DNA of 7,028 bases from Bacillota bacterium (GTDB lineage Bacteria > Bacillota > Bacilli > Bacillales > Bacillaceae_J): the NCBI GenBank assembly GCA_023457235.1, contig JAEWMK010000096.1:1-7028 (forward strand), written 5' to 3'. The notes beneath the pieces are model-generated. The model had not been told where the DNA came from and ran no database searches. It saw only the letters and a list, made by a program, of their open reading frames with translations. Positions within the stretch are counted from its first letter, which is position 1. The number at the start of each line of letters is the position of its first letter. Shown here in pieces: positions 1 to 6,418 of this stretch. The position numbers and the translations under genes were made by a program.

Positions 1-13
1 TCTTTAGGGCGTG

Positions 14-30
14 TTTACTTAAAAAGTACA
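14..30. promoter_or_regulatory. Small inverted repeat upstream of the sigma-54 promoter, possible activator site
   Basis: The arms TACTT (16-20) and AAGTA (24-28) are perfectly complementary around an AAA spacer, with one further pair (14/30) beyond a mismatch. The centre lies about 66 bases upstream of the predicted transcription start. Sigma-54 promoters need an enhancer-binding activator that usually binds dyad sites upstream, so this is a candidate. It is short and AT-rich, so it may be chance. True activator sites could lie further left, outside the window. Confidence 0.25.
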
Positions 31-60
31 AAAATAAGGATTTTTTTAATTCTTTTATTT

Positions 61-77
61 TTGGCACAGATCTTGCA
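61..77 (+). promoter_or_regulatory. Sigma-54 (SigL) -24/-12 promoter
   Basis: The sequence TTGGCAC, five bases (AGATC), then TTGCA matches the sigma-54 consensus TGGCAC-N5-TTGCW exactly. The invariant GG (63-64) and GC (75-76) are separated by the required 10 bases. A T-rich stretch precedes it. With C76 as -12, transcription should begin near A88, leaving an untranslated leader of about 69 bases before the dehydrogenase ATG. Such promoters are silent until an ATP-hydrolysing enhancer-binding protein acts; in Bacillus, SigL operons mostly serve amino acid and carbon-source catabolism. A weak sigma-A-like reading (TTGGCA, 15-base gap, TATATT at 82-87) overlaps but has poor spacing. Confidence 0.85.
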
Positions 78-141
78 TTTGTATATTAACGTAAAGAGAT
101 AGTTCCACAAATGTAAAAAGAGTATCATTTTTAAAGTATTG

Positions 142-154
142 AAAGGAGTAGGAG
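142..154 (+). promoter_or_regulatory. Ribosome binding site that fixes the dehydrogenase start
   Basis: AAAGGAG (142-148), followed by a second GGAG (151-154), lies just upstream of ATG 157. An in-frame TTG exists at 139, but it lies before this Shine-Dalgarno sequence and would make the ribosome binding site part of the coding region. ATG 157 also places the Rossmann GxGxxG motif at the usual distance from the N-terminus. Confidence 0.8.
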
Positions 155-156
155 AA

Positions 157-1041
157 ATGATAAAATTAGGGGTTTTAGGGTTAGGTAATATTGGAAGCGC
201 TTTTGTGAAGTGCTTTCTAGATAAAGGTTATACCACTTATGTATTCGACATCGATAGAAGCAAAATAAATGCAATGCAAAATATTGGAGCTAATCCTGTT
301 GAAAGTGAAGAAGAGTTAGTAAGAATAGCAGATGTGATCTTTACTTGCTTACCAAACCCGCAAATTGTCAGAAATGTATATTTATCTTCCGAAAATGGAC
401 TATTAAACTTTGCGGATTCATCTAAGTGTTTTATCGATACAAGTACTGTTGATCCTGAAACTAAAAAGCTTATAAACCAGCAAGCATCAAAAAAAAATAT
501 TGATTTAATTGATGCCCCAATTAGTTCAGGTCCAATCGAGGTTAGTCGAGGAGAAACAGTATTCTTAATCGGGTCTAGTGAAGAAATATATAAAAAATAT
601 GAATCATTACTGAATTCGATTTCCAAGAAAGTTTTGTACGTGGGAGATTCAGGAAGTGCAAGTGCAGTGAAATTAATTAATAATATGATGTCTTTAGTTA
701 ATGTATTGGTAACAACAGAGGCGTTTCATCTAGGTGAGGCATATGGACTTGATAAAAAAATACTATACGAGGCTTTATCTAATTGTGCTGGAAGGTCATT
801 CCACTTTATAAAACGTTTTCCAAAACTAATTGAAGGAGATCTTGAAGCAGGTTTTTCACTTGATCTAGGTACAAAGGATTTAAGATTAGCATTAGAAATG
901 GCTTCTAATCTAGGAGGAGATTCTAAATTTTTAAATGAAGTTTTGCATTATTATGAAACAGCTCAGAGTATCGGACTTGGAAACAAAGATGTCATTGCCG
1001 TAGCTGAGGTTACGAGATATAAGCAAAAAGAGGAGGTTTAG
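157..1041 (+). CDS. NAD(P)-dependent beta-hydroxyacid dehydrogenase, 3-hydroxyisobutyrate dehydrogenase family
   Basis: This is a 294-residue cytosolic oxidoreductase of normal family length. The family oxidises 3-hydroxy acids (3-hydroxyisobutyrate, tartronate semialdehyde and similar) with NAD(P). Visible motifs are the N-terminal Rossmann GLGNIG (residues 8-13), the substrate-binding stretch DAPISSGP (119-126), the catalytic-lysine segment VKLINNM with K172 and N176, and the C-terminal helical-domain motif GTKDL with K240 and D241. The substrate loop differs from the common DAPVSGG-x-x-GA form: S124 replaces a glycine, and the following residues are PIEVSRGE. The true substrate may therefore not be 3-hydroxyisobutyrate. 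ATG 157 is preferred over TTG 139 because a strong Shine-Dalgarno sequence sits between them. It is the first gene after the sigma-54 promoter and ends 2 bases before the MBL-fold hydrolase, so the two are very likely translated from one message. Family assignment is firm; substrate is unknown. Confidence 0.9.
   Translation: MIKLGVLGLGNIGSAFVKCFLDKGYTTYVFDIDRSKINAMQNIGANPVESEEELVRIADVIFTCLPNPQIVRNVYLSSENGLLNFADSSKCFIDTSTVDPETKKLINQQASKKNIDLIDAPISSGPIEVSRGETVFLIGSSEEIYKKYESLLNSISKKVLYVGDSGSASAVKLINNMMSLVNVLVTTEAFHLGEAYGLDKKILYEALSNCAGRSFHFIKRFPKLIEGDLEAGFSLDLGTKDLRLALEMASNLGGDSKFLNEVLHYYETAQSIGLGNKDVIAVAEVTRYKQKEEV
1031..1036 (+). promoter_or_regulatory. Ribosome binding site supporting the TTG start of the hydrolase
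   Basis: AGGAGG lies inside the last codons of the dehydrogenase gene, 7 bases before TTG 1044. No better placed ATG or GTG exists in that frame, and the resulting N-terminus leads straight into the first beta strands of the MBL fold. Confidence 0.8.
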
Positions 1042-1043
1042 AA

Positions 1044-1808
1044 TTGAGTAATTTTCCCATTATCAAACCGATTTTAGTTGGAGTCTTCCCTAATTTCGAA
1101 GTTTCAAGCTTTTTATATGGAAGAAATCAAGGAAAAAAAGAAGATTTTCCTTGCATCATGTTCCTGATTGAAGCAGATGGCAAGAAAATAGTGGTTGATA
1201 CAGGTCCATGTGACTCAGAAAGGGCAACTAAATATCATGTACCATTAATTCGTGATGAAAGTATGCATCCAGCAATTGCATTAGAAAATATGGGTATTAG
1301 TCCTGAAGACATCGACATCGTTGTATTATCACATTTACATTGGGATCATTGTGGGAATTGTAAAATATTTAAAAATACAAACTTCTTGGTGCAAAAGGAT
1401 GAAATCAACTATGCCCTTGCGCCTAATAAAATCCAAAAAAGCCAATATGATATTGGAATGGATATAACTCCTAGTTGGCTGGAGGTTTTGAATCAAATTG
1501 AAGTAGTGGATGGAGATGTTTATAACATTGTCAAAGGTGTCCATTTAATAAAGTTGCCAGGGCATACTCCTGGATTAATGGGGGTGGCAGTTGAAACGGC
1601 AAAAGGCGTTTACCTAATTGCTAGTGATTGTATTCCGTTAGATCGAAATTGGCAGGGTGATGGAAAAATAGACCATATTCCAAACGGTATTCATATAAAT
1701 TTAGCTGAATTCGAGGAAACATTTAAAAAGATTGAAAAAATAGCAGATGTTGTTCTTGCATCTCATGATTTTAATACGTTAATGCATAAACAATATCCTG
1801 TACTTTAA
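1044..1808 (+). CDS. MBL-fold metallo-hydrolase, AHL-lactonase-like subfamily
   Basis: This 254-residue protein has no signal peptide, so it is predicted cytosolic. All metal ligands of the metallo-beta-lactamase fold are present: HLHWDH with H97, H99, D101 and H102, then H174 in PGHTPG, D195 in ASDC, and H241 in ASHD. The earlier DTG strand-turn is at 52-54. The order, spacing and length (about 250 residues) resemble AiiA/AttM-type N-acyl homoserine lactonases, which use two zinc ions to open lactone rings. The same fold also hydrolyses other esters, thioesters and lactones, so a role in quorum quenching is not shown. Its position between a hydroxyacid dehydrogenase and an importer suggests a catabolic step, for example opening a lactone to a hydroxy acid (inference). 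It starts with TTG behind a good AGGAGG and lies 20 bases upstream of livH. Confidence 0.85.
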   Translation: MSNFPIIKPILVGVFPNFEVSSFLYGRNQGKKEDFPCIMFLIEADGKKIVVDTGPCDSERATKYHVPLIRDESMHPAIALENMGISPEDIDIVVLSHLHWDHCGNCKIFKNTNFLVQKDEINYALAPNKIQKSQYDIGMDITPSWLEVLNQIEVVDGDVYNIVKGVHLIKLPGHTPGLMGVAVETAKGVYLIASDCIPLDRNWQGDGKIDHIPNGIHINLAEFEETFKKIEKIADVVLASHDFNTLMHKQYPVL

Positions 1809-1816
1809 TAAAAATT

Positions 1817-1824
1817 GGAGGTGA
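1817..1824 (+). promoter_or_regulatory. Ribosome binding site for the GTG start of livH
   Basis: GGAGGTGA lies in the 20-base gap after the hydrolase stop, 4 bases before GTG 1829 (7 bases counted from GGAGG). This supports the GTG start, after which the protein enters its first membrane helix almost at once, as usual for LivH. Confidence 0.75.
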
Positions 1825-1828
1825 AATT

Positions 1829-2686
1829 GTGTTAACAGTTCAACTTGTAAACGGTTTAGTTTTAGGTGGAATCTATGCGTTAATGGCATTAGGGTTTACG
1901 ATGATTTTCGGTATATCGAAGATAGGAAATTTTGCGTATGGTGAATTAATGATGCTTGGTGCGTACATCACGTTAGTCACTTCGATGTATTTAAATCTTA
2001 ACATCTTTTTTGCGTTAATAATTTCAATGGTTATTATGTTCGGTTTTGGAATGCTAATGGAACAAGCTTTATTTCAACATGTTCGCAATATGCCGATGAT
2101 TAATACTTTCTTAGTAAGTATTGGATTGATGTATATTCTCCGAAATGTAGCAGAATTAATATTTGGTACTTACCCGTTTTCTATGGATGCGACATTCGAG
2201 GGTGTATTAGAAATTGGCAATTTAATAATTTCCTATGAAAGAATCTTCGCCATGTCTATTACAGTAGTTTTGATTCTATTCCTCTATATCGTGCTTTATA
2301 AAACGAAGATAGGTAAAGCAGTGAGATCCTATTCCCAGGATCCATATGCAGCAAAAATTGTTGGGATCAATGTAAAACAAATTAACTTCTTTATTTTTGG
2401 AGTCAGCTCATTATTAGCAGCAGGGGCTGGTTCAGTCTTAGGAATGTTATTCTCTGTTAATCCAGAAATGGGCTTTTTACCATTATTGAAAGCATTCGCA
2501 ATCGTTGTGATCGGTGGTATGGGTTCTTTAGGCGGTGCAATTATAGGAGGCTTAATCCTCGGTCAGACTGAGGTACTTGGAGCCACGTATATTTCATCTC
2601 TTTACCAAGATGTTTTTGCCTTTGGGTTAATGATATTGATTCTATTAATTAAGCCTTCTGGATTGTTCGGGGAGGTGGAAAGGTGA
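1829..2686 (+). CDS. livH: Branched-chain amino acid type ABC transporter permease LivH
   Basis: This 285-residue, strongly hydrophobic membrane protein matches the usual size of LivH-type permeases in the hydrophobic amino acid transporter (HAAT) family. It has the family N-terminus (GLVLGGIYALMALGFTMIFG, residues 9-28), the NFAYGELMMLGAY segment (34-46), a cytoplasmic coupling loop with RSYSQDPYAAKIVGI (166-180) that contacts the ATPases, the GGMGSLGGAIIGG helix (229-241), and the typical end LIKPSGLFG (273-281). It pairs with LivM to form the membrane channel. The start is GTG. The stop overlaps the GTG start of livM by 4 bases (GTGA), a sign of translational coupling. Family members carry branched-chain amino acids, but also urea, amides and aromatic or dicarboxylic acids, so the ligand is open. 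Confidence 0.92.
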   Translation: MLTVQLVNGLVLGGIYALMALGFTMIFGISKIGNFAYGELMMLGAYITLVTSMYLNLNIFFALIISMVIMFGFGMLMEQALFQHVRNMPMINTFLVSIGLMYILRNVAELIFGTYPFSMDATFEGVLEIGNLIISYERIFAMSITVVLILFLYIVLYKTKIGKAVRSYSQDPYAAKIVGINVKQINFFIFGVSSLLAAGAGSVLGMLFSVNPEMGFLPLLKAFAIVVIGGMGSLGGAIIGGLILGQTEVLGATYISSLYQDVFAFGLMILILLIKPSGLFGEVER

Positions 2687-3702
2687 GTAACTTTAAGGTA
2701 AATAAAGTAGTAGCTTTTTTGTTTTTAGGAGTCTTCCTTATCCTTTTCCCGTTTGTCGTGGGAGACTATATATTACATTTAGGAATTATGGCCATTATCA
2801 ATATTCTACTTGCAGTTAGTATAGGGTTAGTTTTAGGATACCTAGGTGAATTGAGTTTTGGCCATGCTATTTTTTATGGAATTGGAGCATACTTTTCAGC
2901 TTATGTCACGATGAACTATGGATGGCCATTTTGGATCTCCATGCCGATTGCAATCATTGTGACTATGATAATAGGATTTTTCGTAGCATTTATATCCTTT
3001 AGAACAAAAGGACACTATTTTGCCCTTGTTACAATGGGGATTGGTCAAATATTTTTTATACTGGCCAATAACCTAGAACATGTAACCGGTGGTGGGGCTG
3101 GGATTAGAGGTATTCAACCGCCTGAGTCTATTAATCTCGGTTTCATGCAGATCAACTTTGAAGTTAGAGAAGTAATGTACTATTTTATCCTGTTAATAGC
3201 CATACTCGCCATCTGGTTTGTTTATCAGGTGATAGTATCAAAATACGGCAGAAGTTTTGTTGCAGTTAGGGAAGATCAGCTTCTTAGCGAATTTGTCGGA
3301 TTACATTCTATGAGATTAAAGTTGACGAACTTTACTTTATCAGCTGGGGTAGCAGGACTTGCTGGTGTTTTATCAGCCCACTTTATATTATTTGTTAGTC
3401 CAGACTTTTTAAGTTTAACTCAATCAATGAATATGCTTTTGATGGTTATTCTTGGAGGAATGGGAACGATTGTAGGTCCAATTATTGGTGGTGTTCTATT
3501 AACAGTGTTAATGGAAGTTTTGAATGTTGTTGGAGAATATAAAATGATCGTTTATGGTGCGATTTTGATCATCTTAATCCTATTCTTGCCAAAAGGAATC
3601 TATGGAACATTAAAACATCGTAAATATAATGCGGTCAAAATGCCAAGTAAAAATATTAAGAAACCAAGTGAAAATGATGAATTAATAAAAAATTCGATTT
3701 AA
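2683..3702 (+). CDS. livM: Branched-chain amino acid type ABC transporter permease LivM
   Basis: This 339-residue integral membrane protein is the second permease of the importer. Recognisable LivM elements are GYLGELSFGHAIFYGIGAY (52-70), the glycine-rich loop TGGGAGIRGI (135-144), the coupling loop GRSFVAVREDQLLSEFVGL (189-207), the helix ILGGMGTIVGPIIGG (256-270) and the C-terminal FLPKGIYG (301-308). Beyond this, residues 311-339 form a lysine- and asparagine-rich hydrophilic tail, probably cytoplasmic. The GTG start overlaps the livH stop by 4 bases and is served by GGAGGTGG at 2671-2678 inside livH. The gene ends 12 bases before livG. Confidence 0.92.
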   Translation: MSNFKVNKVVAFLFLGVFLILFPFVVGDYILHLGIMAIINILLAVSIGLVLGYLGELSFGHAIFYGIGAYFSAYVTMNYGWPFWISMPIAIIVTMIIGFFVAFISFRTKGHYFALVTMGIGQIFFILANNLEHVTGGGAGIRGIQPPESINLGFMQINFEVREVMYYFILLIAILAIWFVYQVIVSKYGRSFVAVREDQLLSEFVGLHSMRLKLTNFTLSAGVAGLAGVLSAHFILFVSPDFLSLTQSMNMLLMVILGGMGTIVGPIIGGVLLTVLMEVLNVVGEYKMIVYGAILIILILFLPKGIYGTLKHRKYNAVKMPSKNIKKPSENDELIKNSI

Positions 3703-3710
3703 GGAGGTGA
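3701..3710 (+). promoter_or_regulatory. Near-perfect ribosome binding site for livG
   Basis: AAGGAGGTGA is fully complementary to the 3' end of Bacillus-type 16S rRNA and shares its first two bases with the livM stop codon. It ends 4 bases before ATG 3715. It is the strongest ribosome binding site in the window. Confidence 0.85.
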
Positions 3711-3714
3711 TTAC

Positions 3715-4485
3715 ATGCTGCTAGAAGCAAGCAATTTAACAAAGCAATATGGTGGAGTAAATGCAGTTCAAAACTTTGATATTTCTGTCAAAAAAGGAGA
3801 GCTGGTGGGATTGATCGGTCCCAATGGTGCAGGTAAGACAACGACTTTTAATATGTTATCAGGCTATGTAAAGCCAACTAATGGGCAAATTCTATTAGAT
3901 GGAAAGAACATTAATAATTTACCAAGCCATAAAATTATTAAATTGGGACTTTCAAGAACATTCCAAGGTGCAAGAGTTTTTAATAATTTGTCTGTTTTGG
4001 AAAATGTTTTTATTGCTAGTCAACTTAGGTTTGAAATACCTCCTTTTCACTCCATTTTCCGAACTAAAAAAGCGTTAAAAATGGAAGCTGAACAATTAGT
4101 TAAATGTAAGGAAGTATTAAAGCGGTTTTCGCTGTATGAAAGTAAAGACATGATAGCGGGGGATCTACCATATGCCCATCGAAGTTTATTGGGTATAGCT
4201 ATGGCAATTATTCAAGAACCGAAAATATTATTATTAGACGAGCCACTTGCAGGGATGAATCCACAAGAAACATTAGAATCGGTAGAGATCATTAAATCAC
4301 TTAATAAAAAAGGATTAACGATTATAATCGTCGAGCATGATATTCAAGCCATCATGCGATTAAGCGATAAAATTTTTGTTTTAAATTATGGGGAGAAATT
4401 AGCGGAAGGAACCCCCCAGCAAATTCAGAGTAATCCAGATGTTATAAAGGCTTATTTAGGGGGGGATGAAGTTGTTAACATTTGA
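3715..4485 (+). CDS. livG: Branched-chain amino acid type ABC transporter ATP-binding protein LivG
   Basis: This 256-residue cytoplasmic ATPase subunit is of normal LivG length. It has Walker A GPNGAGKTT (35-43), Q-loop RTFQ with Q84, Walker B ILLLDEP with D175 and E176, and the H-loop VEHD with H208. The end VIKAYLGG (243-250) is the family C-terminus. The ABC signature is unusual. Where LivG proteins normally carry LSYGQ-type residues followed by a basic stretch, this one reads LPYAH (151-155) followed by RSLLGIAMA, so the conserved signature glycine is alanine (A154). In the ATPase dimer this signature faces the Walker A of LivF. The rest of the protein is intact, so it is not a decaying gene. 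The last codons contain a run of seven G bases, and the gene overlaps livF by 14 or 20 bases depending on the livF start. Confidence 0.92.
   Translation: MLLEASNLTKQYGGVNAVQNFDISVKKGELVGLIGPNGAGKTTTFNMLSGYVKPTNGQILLDGKNINNLPSHKIIKLGLSRTFQGARVFNNLSVLENVFIASQLRFEIPPFHSIFRTKKALKMEAEQLVKCKEVLKRFSLYESKDMIAGDLPYAHRSLLGIAMAIIQEPKILLLDEPLAGMNPQETLESVEIIKSLNKKGLTIIIVEHDIQAIMRLSDKIFVLNYGEKLAEGTPQQIQSNPDVIKAYLGGDEVVNI
4458..4465 (+). promoter_or_regulatory. G-tract ribosome binding site deciding the livF start
   Basis: An A followed by seven G bases lies inside the end of livG and directly abuts ATG 4466, leaving almost no spacing. If AGGGGG (4458-4463) is the Shine-Dalgarno sequence, the in-frame TTG at 4472 is better placed, with 8 bases between. 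Starting there also gives the short N-terminus typical of LivF. ATG 4466 cannot be excluded. Confidence 0.55.
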
Positions 4486-5188
4486 TTCTATTGATACTTT
4501 TTATGGAAAAAGCCAAGCTTTGCATAATGTTTCAATTAAAGTAAATAAGGGTGAACTTGTTACGATCATTGGTTCCAATGGTGCAGGAAAAACAACATTA
4601 CTAAAGACAATTTCCGGGGTTATCAAGCCAAAACATGGGGCGATTACATTCAATGGACAGAATACTTTGAATTACAAGCCAAATGAATATGTCAAAAATG
4701 GAATTATTATGGTGCCGGAGGGCAGACACATCTTTCCGCATATGACAGTTGAGGAAAATCTTGAAATGGGTGCATTTTTGCGAAAAGACCGGAAAGAAAT
4801 AAAACATGATATTCAGCACGTATATGAACTTTTCCCAATCTTAGAAGAAAAATCAAGACAAAAAGGCGGAGAATTATCAGGTGGCCAGCAGCAAATGCTA
4901 GCAATCGGAAGAGGATTAATGGGTAAGCCGGAACTCCTGCTGCTTGATGAACCATCATGGGGGATAGCACCGATCGTTGTAAATGAAATAATGAATATCA
5001 TCGTGCAGTTAAATAAACAAGGAACAACGATTATTTTAGTGGAACAAAATGCAAATCTTGCCTTAAAAATCGCAAATCGTGCTTACGTCATGGAAAACGG
5101 AAGAATCAAAATTGAAGGTTCTGCAAGTGAGATTTTGGAAAATGGTCAAGTTCAAGAAGCGTATTTAGGTATGAAAGTAGAAGTATAA
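4466..5188 (+). CDS. livF: Branched-chain amino acid type ABC transporter ATP-binding protein LivF
   Basis: This is the second ATPase of the importer: 240 residues from ATG 4466, or 238 if it starts at TTG 4472. Using the ATG numbering it has Walker A GSNGAGKTT (36-44), the LivF-type VPEGR segment (83-87) with glutamate in place of the Q-loop glutamine, the canonical signature LSGGQ (137-141), and Walker B LLLLDEP (157-163). LVEQN (191-195) has Q194 in place of the H-loop histidine. The glutamate and glutamine substitutions are normal for LivF and help separate it from LivG. DEPSWGIAP (161-169) carries a tryptophan where leucine is common. The gene overlaps livG, so translation is probably coupled, and it ends 21 bases before the binding-protein gene. 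The start is uncertain by two codons because the purine-rich ribosome binding site touches ATG 4466. Confidence 0.92.
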   Translation: MKLLTFDSIDTFYGKSQALHNVSIKVNKGELVTIIGSNGAGKTTLLKTISGVIKPKHGAITFNGQNTLNYKPNEYVKNGIIMVPEGRHIFPHMTVEENLEMGAFLRKDRKEIKHDIQHVYELFPILEEKSRQKGGELSGGQQQMLAIGRGLMGKPELLLLDEPSWGIAPIVVNEIMNIIVQLNKQGTTIILVEQNANLALKIANRAYVMENGRIKIEGSASEILENGQVQEAYLGMKVEV

Positions 5189-5209
5189 TTTGAAGGGGAG
5201 AATTATTAT

Positions 5210-6418
5210 ATGAAAAAAATATGGTCCATGTTTTTCATTCCATTTAGTATCGTATTACTTTTGGTAGGATGTGTTAGTCCACAATCTCAAAGTCAAAGTA
5301 CCAGTAAAACTGAAACTATTGAAGTTGAAGATGCTGAAAAAGTTATTCTTGGCTCTATTATGTCAACTTCAGGTGCAAGTAATGGTATGGGAATTGAAGG
5401 GTTAAACGGAGTTGAATTTGCTGTTGAAGAAATTAATAAAAATGGCGGTTTTGAAGTGAATGGCCAAAAATTTTATTTTGAACTTAAACAGTACGATGAT
5501 GAATCGGATCCACAAAAGGCTGTTTCTGCAGCGGAGCGCTTAATTAATCAAGATCATGCTAAAGTTTTATTTTTACCACCTGCGAGTAGCGCGGCATTAG
5601 CAACTACCCAAGTAACAGAATCGAATAGTGTTATTAGTTTAGCTGTTCAGTCAGCGACTCCAGCATTAACGGAAAATACTAAATATGTGTTTAGAGCAAC
5701 ACCTACCGCTGTTGAAGCAGAGGCAGCAAAAGTAAAATATGCAGTTGAAAATCTAGGTGCCAAAAAATTTGCCATTTTGGCAAGAAATGATGACTGGGGT
5801 AAAACTGGTGCTACAGAATATAAGAAGAATGTTGAAAAGTTTGGCGGAGAAATTGTTGCCGAAGAGTATTTTAAGCCGGGTACTACCGATTTTTACTCAC
5901 TTTTAACTAAAATCAAGGATAAGGGAGCAGATGCGATCAATATTCTTGCTATTCAGAATGATGGAGTTCCAGCTGTAAAACAAGCGAAAGAGCTTGGAAT
6001 AGATGCGGCCATCTTTGGAGCGGTGGTATGGAACTCAGCTTCATTTATTGAAGCAGCCAATTCTGAAGGAACTTACGCCTATTCAGATGCTTCAACATCA
6101 ACGACTGATGCCATCACGGCGTATATCAAAAAGTTTGAGGAAGCTACTGGAAATAAGTCACAAACCTATGATAAAACATCCTATGACTTAGTATACCTCC
6201 TTGTTGAGGCCTATAAAGCAGCAGGTTCAGTAGAAGATAATGAAAAAATTAGAGAAGCTCTGTTAGATATTGAATATCAAGGAGTTAATGGAAACTATGC
6301 ATTCCGCGAAAATGGGGAAGCAATTATTCAAGTCAATGTAACTCAAATTCAAGATGGAAAAGCAGTCCCTGTATTGGAGATTCCTGGAGAAGAAGTTCTT
6401 GAATTAATAGGTCAATAA
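5210..6418 (+). CDS. ABC transporter substrate-binding lipoprotein, Leu/Ile/Val-binding (Peripla_BP_6) family
   Basis: This 402-residue extracellular binding protein is anchored by a lipid. A signal peptide with a KK start and a hydrophobic core ends in the lipobox LVGC with C21. A Ser/Gln/Thr-rich linker (about 22-36) precedes the domain. The two-lobed periplasmic-binding fold begins at about residue 45 and shows STSGASNGMGIEGLNGVEFA (52-71) followed by the EEINKNGG element (73-80), then YDDESDPQKAVSAAERLI (95-112), FRATPTAVEAEA (161-172) and TTDFYSLLTKIKDKGADAI (225-243). These are hallmark positions of the Liv/amide-binding family. It delivers ligand to LivHMGF. ATG 5210 follows GAAGGGGAG (5192-5200) with 9 bases of spacing. 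The gene lies after livF instead of before livH as in E. coli. The ligand may be an amino acid, an amide or an organic acid; the sequence does not decide. Confidence 0.92.
   Translation: MKKIWSMFFIPFSIVLLLVGCVSPQSQSQSTSKTETIEVEDAEKVILGSIMSTSGASNGMGIEGLNGVEFAVEEINKNGGFEVNGQKFYFELKQYDDESDPQKAVSAAERLINQDHAKVLFLPPASSAALATTQVTESNSVISLAVQSATPALTENTKYVFRATPTAVEAEAAKVKYAVENLGAKKFAILARNDDWGKTGATEYKKNVEKFGGEIVAEEYFKPGTTDFYSLLTKIKDKGADAINILAIQNDGVPAVKQAKELGIDAAIFGAVVWNSASFIEAANSEGTYAYSDASTSTTDAITAYIKKFEEATGNKSQTYDKTSYDLVYLLVEAYKAAGSVEDNEKIREALLDIEYQGVNGNYAFRENGEAIIQVNVTQIQDGKAVPVLEIPGEEVLELIGQ

Noticed and set aside
16..47. Intrinsic terminator of an upstream gene (inverted repeat followed by a T-run at 41-47)
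   Set aside because: The stem is five AT-rich pairs and the T-run begins about 12 bases after it, so it would not act as a factor-independent terminator.
61..87. Sigma-A promoter reading: TTGGCA as -35 and TATATT as -10
   Set aside because: The gap is only 15 bases, shorter than the usual 16-18, while the same bases give an exact sigma-54 element with correct spacing. A minor sigma-A activity cannot be excluded.
91..125. Imperfect direct repeat (GTAAAGAG-like at 91 and 113) in the leader as a regulatory repeat or riboswitch
   Set aside because: The match is short and AT-rich, and no stable stem structure is visible in the roughly 69-base leader.
139..156. Upstream TTG start for the dehydrogenase
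   Set aside because: It has no ribosome binding site of its own and would translate through the AAAGGAG that clearly serves ATG 157.
4601..5001. Overlapping minus-strand open frames within livF
   Set aside because: They are reading-frame shadows of the strongly conserved livF coding sequence, with no domain or ribosome binding site support.
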